Assembly (NCBI GenBank): GCA_016792805.1
Contig: JAEUHX010000063.1
Coordinates: 1-64,000 of the forward strand
Length of the DNA stretch: 64,000 bases
Direction: 5' to 3'
Origin: Planctomycetota bacterium
GTDB lineage: Bacteria; Planctomycetota; UBA1135; JACQFD01
The notes beneath the pieces are model-generated. The model searched no databases, was not told where the DNA came from, and worked only from the letters and a program-made list of their open reading frames with translations. Made by a program: the position numbers and the translations under genes. Shown piece after piece: positions 7,458 through 16,840 of the stretch. Position 1 is the stretch's first letter; each line of letters starts with the position of its first letter.

Positions 7458-9917
7458 TTACTTATTCGGCCGGGCGATGCGCACGCGGTCGCCCGGCTGC
7501 AGCGTGAGCCGCGCACGTTCCCCTTCGAGCGCAATGCGCGGCGCGCCCGCGGCGGCGGTGGCCGTCATGCCGGCGGGCAGGGCCACAAAAGCGGCAGCTG
7601 GTCGCCGCGCCGAGACGATCGCCTCCACCAGCGCCCCGCCTCCCCAGGCGAGTTCCACCTCGCTCCCGCCTCGGGCAACGAGGCCGCGCACGCGTCCCGC
7701 CCGCCACTCCGGGGGCAGCGCCGGAAGAAACCGCATCTCGTGCTGCTCGCCGTGACTCTGGAGAAGCATCTCGACGATGCCAGCCGCAGCTCCGAAGTTG
7801 CCATCGATCTGGAATGGCGGGTGAAGATCAAACAAATTGGGAGCCGTACTCTCCGCGAGCAAGTGCAGCAGATGCTCATGGGCCTTGGCGCCGTCCCGCA
7901 GCCGCGCCCAGAAATTCACAATCCAGGCGCGGCTCCAACCGGTGTGGCCGCCGCCCGCCGCCAGCCGAAGTTCCAGGGATCTCCGCGCGGCGCCCCAAAG
8001 CGTCGCATCGGTGGCGCGGAGGCTCGTACCCGGGTGGAGACCGAACAGATGGCTCATGTGGCGGTGTCCGGGTTCCACTTCCTCGAAATCCTCCGACCAC
8101 TCTTGAAGCTGCCCACGGCTCCCCATCTCATACGGAGCGAGCCGCGGCAGCGTCTGCTCGATCCGCCGCTGAAGCTCGGGCTCAACGCCGAGCACGGCGG
8201 CCGCAGCGGCGGCGCTCTGAAGCAGCTCGCGCACGATCGCCAGATCCATCGTTGGCGCCACCGACAGGGAATGCACTTTTCCGTCGGGTCGGCGAAATGC
8301 GTTCTCCGGTGAATTGCTCGGAACGGTCACAAGCCGCCCGGTCCCGGGCTCCTCCACGAGAAAAGACAAACAAAACTCCGCCGCCCCCCGGAGCACCGGC
8401 CACCGCCGCTTGAGATCGGAGCGGTCACCCGAGAATTCGTAATGATCCCACACATGAAGCGCGAGCCAGGGACCAGCCATCGGAAAGAGACCCCAGCTCG
8501 TCTCCTCTCCGGGAGACGTGAACCCCCACGGATTCGACACGGTGTGCACCGTCCATCCGCGCGCTCCATAGTAAGAAGCGGCCGTCTTCGCACCGGGCCC
8601 CTGAAGGCTATCTATCCAATCGAGCAGCGGCTGGTGACACTCCGAGAGGTTGGTGGACTCCGCCGGCCAGTAGTTCATCTGAACATTGATATTCGCGTGA
8701 TAGTCACAATTCCACGGCGTCTGGATACCGTCGGCCCAGATCCCCTGCAGGTTGGCCGGCAGCGTGCCGGGACGGGAGGACGCGATGAGCAAATATCGCC
8801 CGTATTGATAATAAAGAGCTGAGAGCGGCGCGTCCGACGCTCCCGTGCGAAGCCGCTTCAGCCGCTCGGAGGTCGGAATCTCCGGCTGCGCCCCAAGCTC
8901 TAGATCGCTGCGCCCGAAGAGGCTTCGGTGGTCGCCGACGTGCTCCGCCAAAAGCTCCCCGTAGGTCATGCGCTGCGCCGGCCAGAGGCGCTGCTCCACC
9001 GCGCTATCGACGCCCTCGGTGCCCCCGAGGCCGGGAAAGTCGGTGCCCGCGCTCACAAAAAGCGTGGCTGCATCGGCGTCCTCGACCCGAACCTCCTCGG
9101 CCGTGGTTCGCACGCGCCCCCCGTCGGCTTTCGCAGCGAGCCGCGCAGAAAAGCGCACACCACGCGGCTCGTCGTCGGTGCGACCCCACAAAAGCCCGAG
9201 GTGGGGCGGCTTCGTTTCGAACCGCGCGCGTTCGCTGCGTTCGAGGCGTGCGCCGAAGCTCACTTTTCCGGGCTGATCGGCGGTGATTCGGAGGATCAGC
9301 AGCCGCCGCGGGTGGCTGGCGAAGACCTCGCGCGTGAAAAGGACGCCGCCGACGCGATATCGAACGCGCGCAACCGCTTCGTCGAGGTCGAGGCTCCTCT
9401 CGTATTCTGTAATGTCTCCGAGGTGACCGAACCGAATCTTCAAATCACCTAGGGTTTGGTAGCAGCCGAAATCCGCTCGTGCTCCTGCGCCATGCCCGCT
9501 TCCGGCGCCCTGGCAGACGAGCGCTTCGCGCGCGAGTTTCTCTCCCTCCTCGAATCGTCCCGCAAAGAAGTGACTTCGAATCGCGGCGAGGAGTTCCGGC
9601 GGGACGACTCGATCGGCTTCCTGCGGCCTGCCCGACCAGAGCGTCTTCTCATTGAGCTGGATTCGCTCTTCGTGCACGCGCCCGAACACCATGGCTCCGA
9701 GGTGGCCGTTCCCAACGGGCAGCGCCGACAGCCACGCTGGAGAATTGTGCCAAGTCTCCGCCGGGGTTTCCTTGGGATCGACAGGAGCCGGCTCGCGATA
9801 CCAGAGCCGCAGGTGCGGCCGCTTCGACTCTTCGGGCGCCGAGGCCGGTTTGGAACTCTGCTGCGCAGCGCATGCAGCGAGAAGCACCCATGCGCCAGCC
9901 GCGGGGGCAGCACGCAT
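7458..9917 (-). CDS. GH95-family alpha-L-fucosidase-type lipoprotein
   Basis: The 819-residue protein matches glycoside hydrolase family 95, inverting enzymes that release alpha-1,2-linked fucose or galactose from glycans. The N-terminal domain shows the family signature ALPVGNGHLGAMVFG and IQLNEKTLWSG. The catalytic (alpha/alpha)6 barrel carries NLQGIWADG and NINVQMNYWPAE, with the expected Asn/Asp residues, and APTMDLAIV further on. A lipoprotein signal is present: hydrophobic residues 8-15 followed by LAAC with C16 as the lipidated cysteine, so it probably sits in the cell envelope. ATG at 9917 overlaps the TAA stop of the upstream permease by one base (TAATG), which suggests translational coupling. 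The length is typical of the family. Confidence 0.9.
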   Translation of the reverse strand: MRAAPAAGAWVLLAACAAQQSSKPASAPEESKRPHLRLWYREPAPVDPKETPAETWHNSPAWLSALPVGNGHLGAMVFGRVHEERIQLNEKTLWSGRPQEADRVVPPELLAAIRSHFFAGRFEEGEKLAREALVCQGAGSGHGAGARADFGCYQTLGDLKIRFGHLGDITEYERSLDLDEAVARVRYRVGGVLFTREVFASHPRRLLILRITADQPGKVSFGARLERSERARFETKPPHLGLLWGRTDDEPRGVRFSARLAAKADGGRVRTTAEEVRVEDADAATLFVSAGTDFPGLGGTEGVDSAVEQRLWPAQRMTYGELLAEHVGDHRSLFGRSDLELGAQPEIPTSERLKRLRTGASDAPLSALYYQYGRYLLIASSRPGTLPANLQGIWADGIQTPWNCDYHANINVQMNYWPAESTNLSECHQPLLDWIDSLQGPGAKTAASYYGARGWTVHTVSNPWGFTSPGEETSWGLFPMAGPWLALHVWDHYEFSGDRSDLKRRWPVLRGAAEFCLSFLVEEPGTGRLVTVPSNSPENAFRRPDGKVHSLSVAPTMDLAIVRELLQSAAAAAAVLGVEPELQRRIEQTLPRLAPYEMGSRGQLQEWSEDFEEVEPGHRHMSHLFGLHPGTSLRATDATLWGAARRSLELRLAAGGGHTGWSRAWIVNFWARLRDGAKAHEHLLHLLAESTAPNLFDLHPPFQIDGNFGAAAGIVEMLLQSHGEQHEMRFLPALPPEWRAGRVRGLVARGGSEVELAWGGGALVEAIVSARRPAAAFVALPAGMTATAAAGAPRIALEGERARLTLQPGDRVRIARPNK

Positions 9918-11674
9918 TATGCGACTGCGGCGCGCCCGCGCCCTCCCTGGAGCAATCCCCACACATTCCAGAGCGCAATGAGGGCGAGGAAGAGTGCAAT
10001 TCCATGGGCCATGCCCGGCGGGAAGCCGACCCAGACGTCCCATAGCGACTTGCTCCATTTCGCTGCGTCCTCCCCGGCAGGCACTGCGGCGGCGCCGGAT
10101 AGCCAGCGGTCGCCCCTCCACAGAAAGAGGGCGAGGCCCAACATCAACAGGGCGAAGAAGGCGTTCGCCTTCCGCCGAATCGACGCTGCAAGATCGGGAT
10201 TCGTAGCGTTTCGCGGATAGCCGTAGGCGAAATACGCATTGAGCCCAACCGCGAGCCAGAGCGCAAGGCGCGACCAATTCTCCGGCCCGAGCGTCGTCAT
10301 CAAATATCCGCACGAAAGGACGCCTGCCGGTCCGACAATCCACAATCCCGGCACGCGGAACGGCCGCTCGATGTTTGGCTCCTTGACGCGAAGCGCCATG
10401 GTGCCGATGCACACGATCACAAATGCCATGAGCGTGCCGATATTGACGAGATTCACGATCTCCACGATGTTCGCGAGTGCCGAGATCACAGCGACCACGA
10501 CGCCCGTGAGAATCGTGGAGAAGACGGGCGTGCTGTAGCGCGGGTGAACTTCGGCGAACTTCGGAGGCAGCAGCCCATCGCGCGACATCGAGAGCAGAAT
10601 GCGCGGCTGCCCCATCTGGAACACGAGGAGCACGGCCGTCATCGAGAGCGTGGCGCCGACGGAGACCACGAGCTTCGCCCAATCCTTACCCGTCGCTTCG
10701 ATCGCCACATTCAGCGGGTCGGCCTGGGCGGCGAGCTTCTCATACGGCACGAGCGCCGTGGCCACGAAGCCGATGGCGATATAGAGAACAGTACAGATTC
10801 CGAGCGAACCGAGGATTCCGATCGGCAGGTCGCGGGATGGGCGCTTCGTCTCCTCGGCAGCCGTCGACACGGCATCGAATCCGATATAGCTGAAGAAGAG
10901 CAGTCCTGCCGCCTTGAACACTCCGGTCCAGCCGTTGGGCATGAACTGCGTGGAATTGTAAGGCGAGAGCCCCCACCGGCTCGTGTCCCAGTACATCATT
11001 CCGACGCCGATCACAAAAAGCAGCACGGCGAGCTTCAGCAGCACGATTGCATTATTGACCCAGGCGCTCTCCTTAACCCCCTTCACGAGCAGCACCGTGA
11101 TGGCGAACGTGACGAGCATCGACAGCAGATTGAAGCAGATCGGATGCCCAGCGATCGTCGGCGCCGTCCGCCGGATCAGGTCGACGATCTGTGGATTCGC
11201 CGCCGGATCGCTCAGATAGCGCGGATCCTTCGCGAGCCAAATCGGAAAGGGAATGTGGCATTGCTCGAGCAGCGCATAGGCGTAGTCGGCCCATGAGATG
11301 GCGACGCCCACATTTCCGATCGCATACTCAAGAATCAGGTCCCAGCCGATGATCCAGGCCACGAGCTGGCCCAAGGTCGCATAGGCGTACGTGTATGCCG
11401 ACCCGGCGATCGGAACGACCGAAGTCAGCTCTGCGTAGCAGAGCCCGGCCAGACCGCACGCCACCGCGGTGACCACAAAAGAGAGCACGACGGCGGGACC
11501 CGCTTGGCCCGCGGCGACCCCCACCGTCCCGAAGATCCCGGCGCCGATCACGGCCCCGACGCCGAGCAGCGTGAGGTCGAGCGGGCCGAGGGCGCGTTTC
11601 AGGCCGCTCTTCTCGCCCTCCGCATGGAGCTCCGAGACGGTTCGGCGACGAAAGAGCCAAGAAGAGTTGCTCAT
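9917..11674 (-). CDS. APC-superfamily amino-acid permease (CAT type)
   Basis: The 585-residue integral membrane protein has about 12-14 hydrophobic segments and the glycine-rich first helix GVGAVIGAGIFGT characteristic of APC transporters. The family CAELTS-like turn appears as CYAELTSVVPIAGSAY. It most resembles the cationic amino-acid transporter branch (YfnA/CAT-like), which imports amino acids by proton symport; the actual substrate is not readable from sequence. The C-terminus has an extra hydrophobic pair after residue 500. It starts 22 bases downstream of the threonine aldolase stop and is coupled to the GH95 gene at its own stop, so it is probably part of one transcript with amino-acid degradation enzymes. 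Confidence 0.9.
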   Translation of the reverse strand: MSNSSWLFRRRTVSELHAEGEKSGLKRALGPLDLTLLGVGAVIGAGIFGTVGVAAGQAGPAVVLSFVVTAVACGLAGLCYAELTSVVPIAGSAYTYAYATLGQLVAWIIGWDLILEYAIGNVGVAISWADYAYALLEQCHIPFPIWLAKDPRYLSDPAANPQIVDLIRRTAPTIAGHPICFNLLSMLVTFAITVLLVKGVKESAWVNNAIVLLKLAVLLFVIGVGMMYWDTSRWGLSPYNSTQFMPNGWTGVFKAAGLLFFSYIGFDAVSTAAEETKRPSRDLPIGILGSLGICTVLYIAIGFVATALVPYEKLAAQADPLNVAIEATGKDWAKLVVSVGATLSMTAVLLVFQMGQPRILLSMSRDGLLPPKFAEVHPRYSTPVFSTILTGVVVAVISALANIVEIVNLVNIGTLMAFVIVCIGTMALRVKEPNIERPFRVPGLWIVGPAGVLSCGYLMTTLGPENWSRLALWLAVGLNAYFAYGYPRNATNPDLAASIRRKANAFFALLMLGLALFLWRGDRWLSGAAAVPAGEDAAKWSKSLWDVWVGFPPGMAHGIALFLALIALWNVWGLLQGGRGRAAVA

Positions 11675-11696
11675 GGAGTCATCAAAAAAAGAATAC

Positions 11697-12731
11697 TCAT
11701 GCGGAAAGGATGGAGGCCGCCGCGCTCACCGCAAGCTCGACCTGCGTCTGCCCCACATGCCGGTGGGTCACAAATCGAAGAGTCGTGGGCCCCATCGCAA
11801 GCGCGCCGACGCCTCGCGCAGCCAAGGCCGCCGAGAGATCGGCGGCGGAGCATCCCCGAGTTTCCACAAAAACGATGTTCGTCTCGACGCCGTTCGGATC
11901 GACGAGCAGCTTCCCAATCGCGGCAAGGCGCTTGGCGAGGTTGCGTGCTGTGGCGTGGTCCTCGGCGAGCCGATCGATCATGGAGTCGAGAGCTACAAGG
12001 CCGCAGGCCGCGAGATAGCCGCTCTGCCGCATCGCACCGCCCATCCACTTGCGGACGTGGCGGCAGCGATCGATGAACGCCCGCTCCCCGACGATCAGAG
12101 AGCCGACAGGACAGGAGAGCCCTTTTGAAAGACAAAATGTGACAGAGTCACAATATTTTGCGTACTCGATCGCGGCGATGCCGCTCGCGACGCATGCATT
12201 GAAAAGCCGCGCTCCGTCGCAATGAACCCGCACGCCGCGGCGGCTCGCCACCGCGCGAATCTCCTCAAAAACCGCGAGAGGCACCACGCGGCCGCCCGAG
12301 CCGAGGTGCGTCTGCTCGAGGCAGATGAGTGAGGTTCGCGGAACATGCACGTTGGCCGGCCGAATCGCCGCTTCCACCTCCGCCGGGTCAAGCGCTCCGT
12401 CGCGCCCCACGAGGCACCTCGGCTGCACTCCGGGCACGCGCGCGAGCCCGCCCGATTCCCATAAAAACACGTGGGCATCTCGTTCGATAATGATCTCGTC
12501 GCCCGGCTGAGTCTGCGCAGCGATCGAACATTGATTTCCCATCGTGCCGGAAGGTACAAATAGTCCAGCCTCCTTCCCAAGCAGCTTTGCTGCACGCTCC
12601 TCCAAGCGGCGCACCGTCGGATCATCTCCGAGCACATCGTCGCCGACGTCGGCGGAGGCCATGGCTTGCAGCATGGCCTCCGTCGGCTTCGTCACCGTAT
12701 CCGATCGAAAATCGGCGACGAGTGCAGTCAT
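11697..12731 (-). CDS. ltaE: Low-specificity L-threonine aldolase
   Basis: The 344-residue PLP enzyme of fold type I cleaves L-threonine or L-allo-threonine to glycine and acetaldehyde. FRSDTVTKPT at the N-terminus, GDDVLGDDPTV near 31-41 and LFVPSGTMGNQ near 58-68 are family signatures. The PLP lysine is in CLSKGLSCPVGS near 202. The length is normal. ATG at 12731 directly precedes the conserved FRSDTVT motif. It is followed on the same strand by the amino-acid permease after 22 bases, in keeping with a role in amino-acid utilisation. Confidence 0.92.
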   Translation of the reverse strand: MTALVADFRSDTVTKPTEAMLQAMASADVGDDVLGDDPTVRRLEERAAKLLGKEAGLFVPSGTMGNQCSIAAQTQPGDEIIIERDAHVFLWESGGLARVPGVQPRCLVGRDGALDPAEVEAAIRPANVHVPRTSLICLEQTHLGSGGRVVPLAVFEEIRAVASRRGVRVHCDGARLFNACVASGIAAIEYAKYCDSVTFCLSKGLSCPVGSLIVGERAFIDRCRHVRKWMGGAMRQSGYLAACGLVALDSMIDRLAEDHATARNLAKRLAAIGKLLVDPNGVETNIVFVETRGCSAADLSAALAARGVGALAMGPTTLRFVTHRHVGQTQVELAVSAAASILSA

Positions 12732-12806
12732 GACAAAGGGCGCGCCGCCGGCTCCGCGGCCGCGCGCGGGCGCGCGGGGCAGCGAAGCGGACAGGACGAT
12801 GCCAAT

Positions 12807-13976
12807 CTACGCCGCGCCGAGGACCTTGCGCATGCGCTCGATGGCACTGTGAATATTCTCCAACGAGTTCGCATAGCTGAATCTCAAGAACCCTTCGCCG
12901 TTCGCACCGAACGACGTGCCCGAGAGGCAGGCCACGCCCGCCTCATTGAGAAGGAGCCCTTCGAGCTCCTTCGACTTCTTGCCGGTCCCCTGAATATTGG
13001 GAAACACGTAGAACGCTCCCTTGGGGCTCCGGCACCGGAAGCCCTTCACCGAGTTCAGCCCCGCGACGATCGCATCGCGGCGCCGGCGAAACTCCGCCAC
13101 CATTCCGTGGACGGAGGACTGATCGCCCTCCAGAGCTTCGATGCCGGCCATCTGTGTGAACGTCGCCACGCAAGAATTGGAGTTGGTCTGCAGCCGTGCG
13201 ATGTGCGGGACGAGTTCCTTCGGCATCACACCGTAGCCGAGGCGCCAGCCGGTCATCGCGTAGGCCTTGCTGTAACCATCGAGAATGACGGTGCGCTCGC
13301 GCATACCGGGTTCGGCGACGATCGAAGGATGCTCGCCCGGAACATACAGAATCCTGCGGTAGATCTCGTCGCTCATCACCCAGGCATTCGGGAACTCGCG
13401 CAGCGCCGCCGCGATGCGCTGGAGGTCCTGCTTCTCCACCACGCCGCCCGTTGGGTTCTGTGGGGAATTGATAATAACGAGCTTGGTCTTCGGCGTCAGC
13501 GCCGAGATCAGTCCGTCGACATCGAGTCGGAAATCCTTCTCCTCGGGGAGGCGAACCGGCACCGGCTTGCCCCCGACAAAGCGAATCATCGACTCATAAA
13601 TCGGGAATCCGGGGTTCGGATAAATAACCTCGTCGCCCTCGTCCACGAGCGCCAAGATCAAGAAAAACATGATCGGCTTCGCGCCGGGGCACGCCACGAC
13701 CTCGTCGGCGGAAAACTCGACGCCGCGGGTGCGCGAAACCTCCTTAGCAATCGCCTGTCGGATTTGTGGAATCCCCGGGCTCGGCGTGTAGTGCGTCGCG
13801 CCGCTCAGGATCGCTCTCGCGCCCGCCGCCACGATGTTGACAGGTGTGTCAAAATCGGGCTCACCGATCTCCAGATGGATGATGTGCTTGCCTTGCGCTT
13901 CCAGCGCCTTGGCCCGGGCCAAGACCTCAAAGGCGGTCTCGGTTCCGAGATTCGACATCCGCTTCGCGAGATTCAT
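12807..13976 (-). CDS. Class I/II aspartate-type aminotransferase
   Basis: The 389-residue protein is a PLP-dependent aminotransferase of the aspartate/tyrosine/aromatic group. It carries IHLEIGEPDFDTP (31-43) and the NPTGG substrate motif in NSPQNPTGG. The PLP-binding DGYSKAYAMTGWRLGY is near 230-245, with the internal aldimine lysine in YSK, and the carboxylate-binding arginine is in FLRFSYA close to the C-terminus. ATG at 13976 gives the usual short N-terminal arm. Longer starts would run into low-complexity sequence and the family III repeat at 14119. The donor amino acid cannot be assigned. The neighbouring cysteine dioxygenase hints that it may transaminate cysteine sulfinate, which is inference only. 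Confidence 0.9.
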   Translation of the reverse strand: MNLAKRMSNLGTETAFEVLARAKALEAQGKHIIHLEIGEPDFDTPVNIVAAGARAILSGATHYTPSPGIPQIRQAIAKEVSRTRGVEFSADEVVACPGAKPIMFFLILALVDEGDEVIYPNPGFPIYESMIRFVGGKPVPVRLPEEKDFRLDVDGLISALTPKTKLVIINSPQNPTGGVVEKQDLQRIAAALREFPNAWVMSDEIYRRILYVPGEHPSIVAEPGMRERTVILDGYSKAYAMTGWRLGYGVMPKELVPHIARLQTNSNSCVATFTQMAGIEALEGDQSSVHGMVAEFRRRRDAIVAGLNSVKGFRCRSPKGAFYVFPNIQGTGKKSKELEGLLLNEAGVACLSGTSFGANGEGFLRFSYANSLENIHSAIERMRKVLGAA

Positions 13977-14118
13977 TACGGGGCGGGGCGCAGAAGCGCC
14001 CGGGAGGACGGGGAATGTGAGGGTGAGGAACGGCCAGAGTACCGCGCCGCCCGGCTTCCGTCGAAGGGCCGCACGCGGTGCCGCGCGAAGCGCGCCTACC
14101 TCTCCGCGGCGCTGTTCT

Positions 14119-14197
14119 GGAGGACGTTCCAAAAGTCCTCGGAGCTCCGCGCGGACCGCCTCGCGCGTGCTCTGCGGAGCACTTTTGAAAGGTCCTC
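14119..14197. repeat. Family III inverted-repeat element, minimal copy
   Basis: The 79-base element has terminal inverted repeats GAGGACGTTCCAAAAGTCCTC and its imperfect complement ending ACTTTTGAAAGGTCCTC. The short middle is GC rich, so the whole unit can fold into one hairpin. It abuts the stop codon of the cysteine dioxygenase gene (14197-14199). Longer relatives are at 35030-35189 and 48383-48546, with a partial copy at 24564-24730. It may act as a 3-prime transcript end structure, but there is no U-tract. Confidence 0.65.
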
Positions 14198-14811
14198 TAT
14201 GCCGTCGTCACCGGCACGCCGTCGACCGTGTCGTACACGAGCGTGCGGCGCCCGCAACGGCTGTGAACGAGGTCGAACGAAACGCACGAGTCGATCGGCT
14301 TCGAATAGATGTGAAGGCTCGCCGACGGTTCGCCCACCGACTCCGGGCACGAGATCTGATGAATCGATTGCTGCTTGGTCACTGTCCCGACGACTCCGCC
14401 GGGATTTGCCCGGATCGCAATGCCGGGCTCCAAGTCCACTTTTGTTGCGCCGGCCAGACAATCGATCCCTACGACGTTCTGATTCTCCGGTTTGTTACAT
14501 CCCTTCCAGGTGTAGTCGAGGATCTCGAGACCGCCTCGCACGACCGTCGCCCAGCCGAGCTGCCCATTATGTGTATGCACCGGGGTTCGCTGCCCGGGCA
14601 TCCAGCAGAGAAGCAACACCTCAAAAATATCGTCGCGGTGGATCAGATGCCGCGTGTAGCGGTCGTCGCGCCAACGCGCGTAGCGATCGATCGAACCCGC
14701 ATCGATGCGAAGGTCCGCAAGGAAATCCGCCACTTTCGACGTGGTGATGGGGCCGGATTCGAAGGACCGAAGCCCTTCCACAATGGTGGAGATCGGAACG
14801 ACGCGCGTCAT
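14197..14811 (-). CDS. Cysteine dioxygenase (type I, cupin)
   Basis: The 204-residue cupin protein resembles cysteine dioxygenase, a non-haem iron enzyme oxidising cysteine to cysteine sulfinate. The first cupin motif reads CWMPGQRTPVHTHNGQLGW, supplying two iron-binding histidines, and the third histidine is expected in the SIHQISCP region. HIYSKPIDSC near the C-terminus matches the family HLYSPP pattern with its tyrosine and conserved serine/cysteine. I chose ATG at 14811; an in-frame TTG at 14859 would add 16 residues. The stop codon sits inside the edge of a family III repeat. The gene lies between a secreted DUF2961-like protein and an aminotransferase, all on one strand. Confidence 0.82.
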   Translation of the reverse strand: MTRVVPISTIVEGLRSFESGPITTSKVADFLADLRIDAGSIDRYARWRDDRYTRHLIHRDDIFEVLLLCWMPGQRTPVHTHNGQLGWATVVRGGLEILDYTWKGCNKPENQNVVGIDCLAGATKVDLEPGIAIRANPGGVVGTVTKQQSIHQISCPESVGEPSASLHIYSKPIDSCVSFDLVHSRCGRRTLVYDTVDGVPVTTA

Positions 14812-14912
14812 GGTCAGTGCCTGCCGATCGATCCTCGGTCGTGCGGCCAGGAAGAGCAAGGAGCCGCTGGTCGCGGTCCAGATCCGGGATGGGGCGCGCC
14901 GCGCAGCTCGAT

Positions 14913-16253
14913 TCAGCGGCTTGTGCCCGAGGCGCCCACGGGGGCCGCCTTCGGTGCGGGCGCGGCGCGCTCGTAGCCGAAGCTCGCTCCGCTCATCTCC
15001 GCGCTCACCCCCGATGGCAGCATGGCCGCCGCGCGCAGCGATTGCTGATATCGGATGGGCCTCGTCAGCCGCAGGCAGAGGCCATGGAAGCTCGACTCCT
15101 CGACCTCCGTGAGCCCGACCCCGATCGTGAGATAGGGGTTCTTCCCAAAGGTCTCACCGCCGTCGAAAGCCGAGGCCATCGAGATGGATCGATACGCGAC
15201 CGCGCCGTCGGCCTCGACGACCAGGTGCCCCGACGCGATGGCACTCGCGCCCGTGTTGCTGCGGCATGTGAATCCAAGCCAGTGGCCGCCGCCACGCACC
15301 TGCGCCAGCGGAATCGCAGACCCCGAAGATTTCCACTCTCGGATCGAGAGCCGAAGACTCTGGGGAGTGAGGGATCCTCGGCTCACATCGGCGGTCGCGC
15401 GCAGTTTCACCGTGCGCGCTCCATCGTTGCGGAGTTCGACCCGGCAGCCGCGGGCGAACGGCATGGGGAGGCGAAGCTGCAGCTCGGCCTCTGCGACGCG
15501 GACCGCCAGCCCCTCGAGCGGCACCGACAGCTTGGTGCGCGCGAAGAGATGTTCGAGCGAAGCGTCGATTTGTGGAGACGCAGCGCCATCAAAAGTAATG
15601 CGGAGGCGCGAGGTCGCGAGATCCCCATCTGTAAACACCTCGGGGATGAGCGTGAGCAGTTCAACGGTGCCCTCGCCGTCGGCTTCGCCGAGCGGGCGGG
15701 CCTCCCCCGGAGGAATCTCAACGGAAGGCAGGTCGAAGCTCGCCGATTGCGCGAGCGGAGGAAGACTCGCCTGCTCCGTCGGCTCGTCCTCCACGAGCTC
15801 GATCTCATACGCTGTCACCGCCGATGAAATGGTAACGTTTGCTTCGGAACGATACGAAAGCGGTGGGTACGAAACGCGAGCGCCAGCGGCGCGATCGGGC
15901 CCGAACGTCCAGAAGCTCAAGAGCGGCGGGCGCCCATCCTCGAACCCGATCGCGAGCCTCTCCGCAAACGCCGGCACGATGCTCCCATCGAAGTAGGCGC
16001 GCAGCTTGGCACGGGGGTGGCCGCCGACGAGCCATAGGCGCGCAAGGCGACCTCGGTGACCCACCGACCGCGTCAGGGCCAGGGTCCCCTCCTTCTCCGC
16101 GAAGGTGCGATCGGCCTCGGGCGATTGCGACGTGATCACCCGCACGCGTCCGACGCGTTCGAGAGGAAGGCGCGCGAAGTCGACAACGCTCTCCGCTTGG
16201 CAGAATCCAGCGACGGCGAGGAGCGACGAGAGCGCGAAAGAGACCGCGGGCAT
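14913..16253 (-). CDS. Secreted DUF2961-like protein
   Basis: The 446-residue protein begins with a classical signal peptide (MPAVSFALSSLLAVAGFCQA), so it is exported. The body resembles DUF2961 proteins: an RAYFDG segment, a PPLLSFWTFGPDRAAG / VSYPPLSYRSEANVTI stretch, an ITFDG repeat in the second half and GGGHWLGF. The GTGTEDYF motif usual in DUF2961 is not evident; ASAFDGGETFGKNP stands in its place. DUF2961 proteins have a double jelly-roll fold and some are fructan- or glycan-active; no activity can be claimed here. The ATG at 16253 is preferred because the signal peptide starts there. It lies 10 bases downstream of mobB. Confidence 0.6.
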   Translation of the reverse strand: MPAVSFALSSLLAVAGFCQAESVVDFARLPLERVGRVRVITSQSPEADRTFAEKEGTLALTRSVGHRGRLARLWLVGGHPRAKLRAYFDGSIVPAFAERLAIGFEDGRPPLLSFWTFGPDRAAGARVSYPPLSYRSEANVTISSAVTAYEIELVEDEPTEQASLPPLAQSASFDLPSVEIPPGEARPLGEADGEGTVELLTLIPEVFTDGDLATSRLRITFDGAASPQIDASLEHLFARTKLSVPLEGLAVRVAEAELQLRLPMPFARGCRVELRNDGARTVKLRATADVSRGSLTPQSLRLSIREWKSSGSAIPLAQVRGGGHWLGFTCRSNTGASAIASGHLVVEADGAVAYRSISMASAFDGGETFGKNPYLTIGVGLTEVEESSFHGLCLRLTRPIRYQQSLRAAAMLPSGVSAEMSGASFGYERAAPAPKAAPVGASGTSR

Positions 16254-16263
16254 GGTGCGAAGG

Positions 16264-16776
16264 CTACGCGGAGCGAACCCTTCCCCAAAGGAATCGGGCG
16301 AGCGCCTCTGCGTCCTCAAGCCCGAATCGCGGGAGCCCTTCTGGCGCGCCATGCGGTTCGAAGTCGGCGACGATCGCCCACAAGAGTGGATCGTCGACAA
16401 AACGCAGTCCCCGCCGAGGAAGCGCCGCGCGGAGCACCTCGATGCTCGGCAGCCCCGCCGTTCGATACGACTCCACCAGCACCAGGTCGGCAGGTCCAGC
16501 CAACGCGAGCCTTGAGCTCCAGGACGGCTCGGCGCCGGGGTGGTCTTCGAACCGGATCGTCCGATCGGGCGAGGCCAGTACCACACAGGCAGCCCCCGCC
16601 TTCCGCAGGCGTGCCGAGTCCTTCTGCGGCGGATCGGGATCGGTGAACTCCTTGGAGTGCTTCACCACAGCGACGCGCACCCCTAGGGAACGAAGCTCCT
16701 CCACGAGCCTCACCAGCAGCGTCGTTTTCCCGACGCCGGAGTCCCCAACGAAGCTGATGGCGGGCGGCAGCGACAC
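16264..16776 (-). CDS. mobB: Molybdopterin-guanine dinucleotide biosynthesis protein MobB
   Basis: The 170-residue P-loop GTPase-like protein matches MobB, an accessory factor in attaching GMP to molybdopterin. It has a Walker A motif GDSGVGKTT (11-19), the family segment VAVVKHSKEF, a DSARLRKAGA segment near 53 and the VESYR motif near 102. The length suits the family. It starts with GTG at 16776, 64 bases from the divergent gene at 16841. MobA and the other cofactor genes are not in the window. Its pairing with a secreted DUF2961-like protein has no obvious biochemical logic and may reflect simple co-transcription. Confidence 0.85.
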   Translation of the reverse strand: MSLPPAISFVGDSGVGKTTLLVRLVEELRSLGVRVAVVKHSKEFTDPDPPQKDSARLRKAGAACVVLASPDRTIRFEDHPGAEPSWSSRLALAGPADLVLVESYRTAGLPSIEVLRAALPRRGLRFVDDPLLWAIVADFEPHGAPEGLPRFGLEDAEALARFLWGRVRSA

Positions 16777-16840
16777 GCGGGCAGCGTATCGGCACCGCTC
16801 GCCCTCTTGAACCCCGCCCCACGGGACGGAGACTCCGGCG

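Noticed and set aside
9918..10682. N-terminal extension of the GH95 frame into the permease gene
   Set aside because: The lipoprotein signal peptide at 9917 gives a better start, and the extension is antisense-free but out of frame with the conserved permease.
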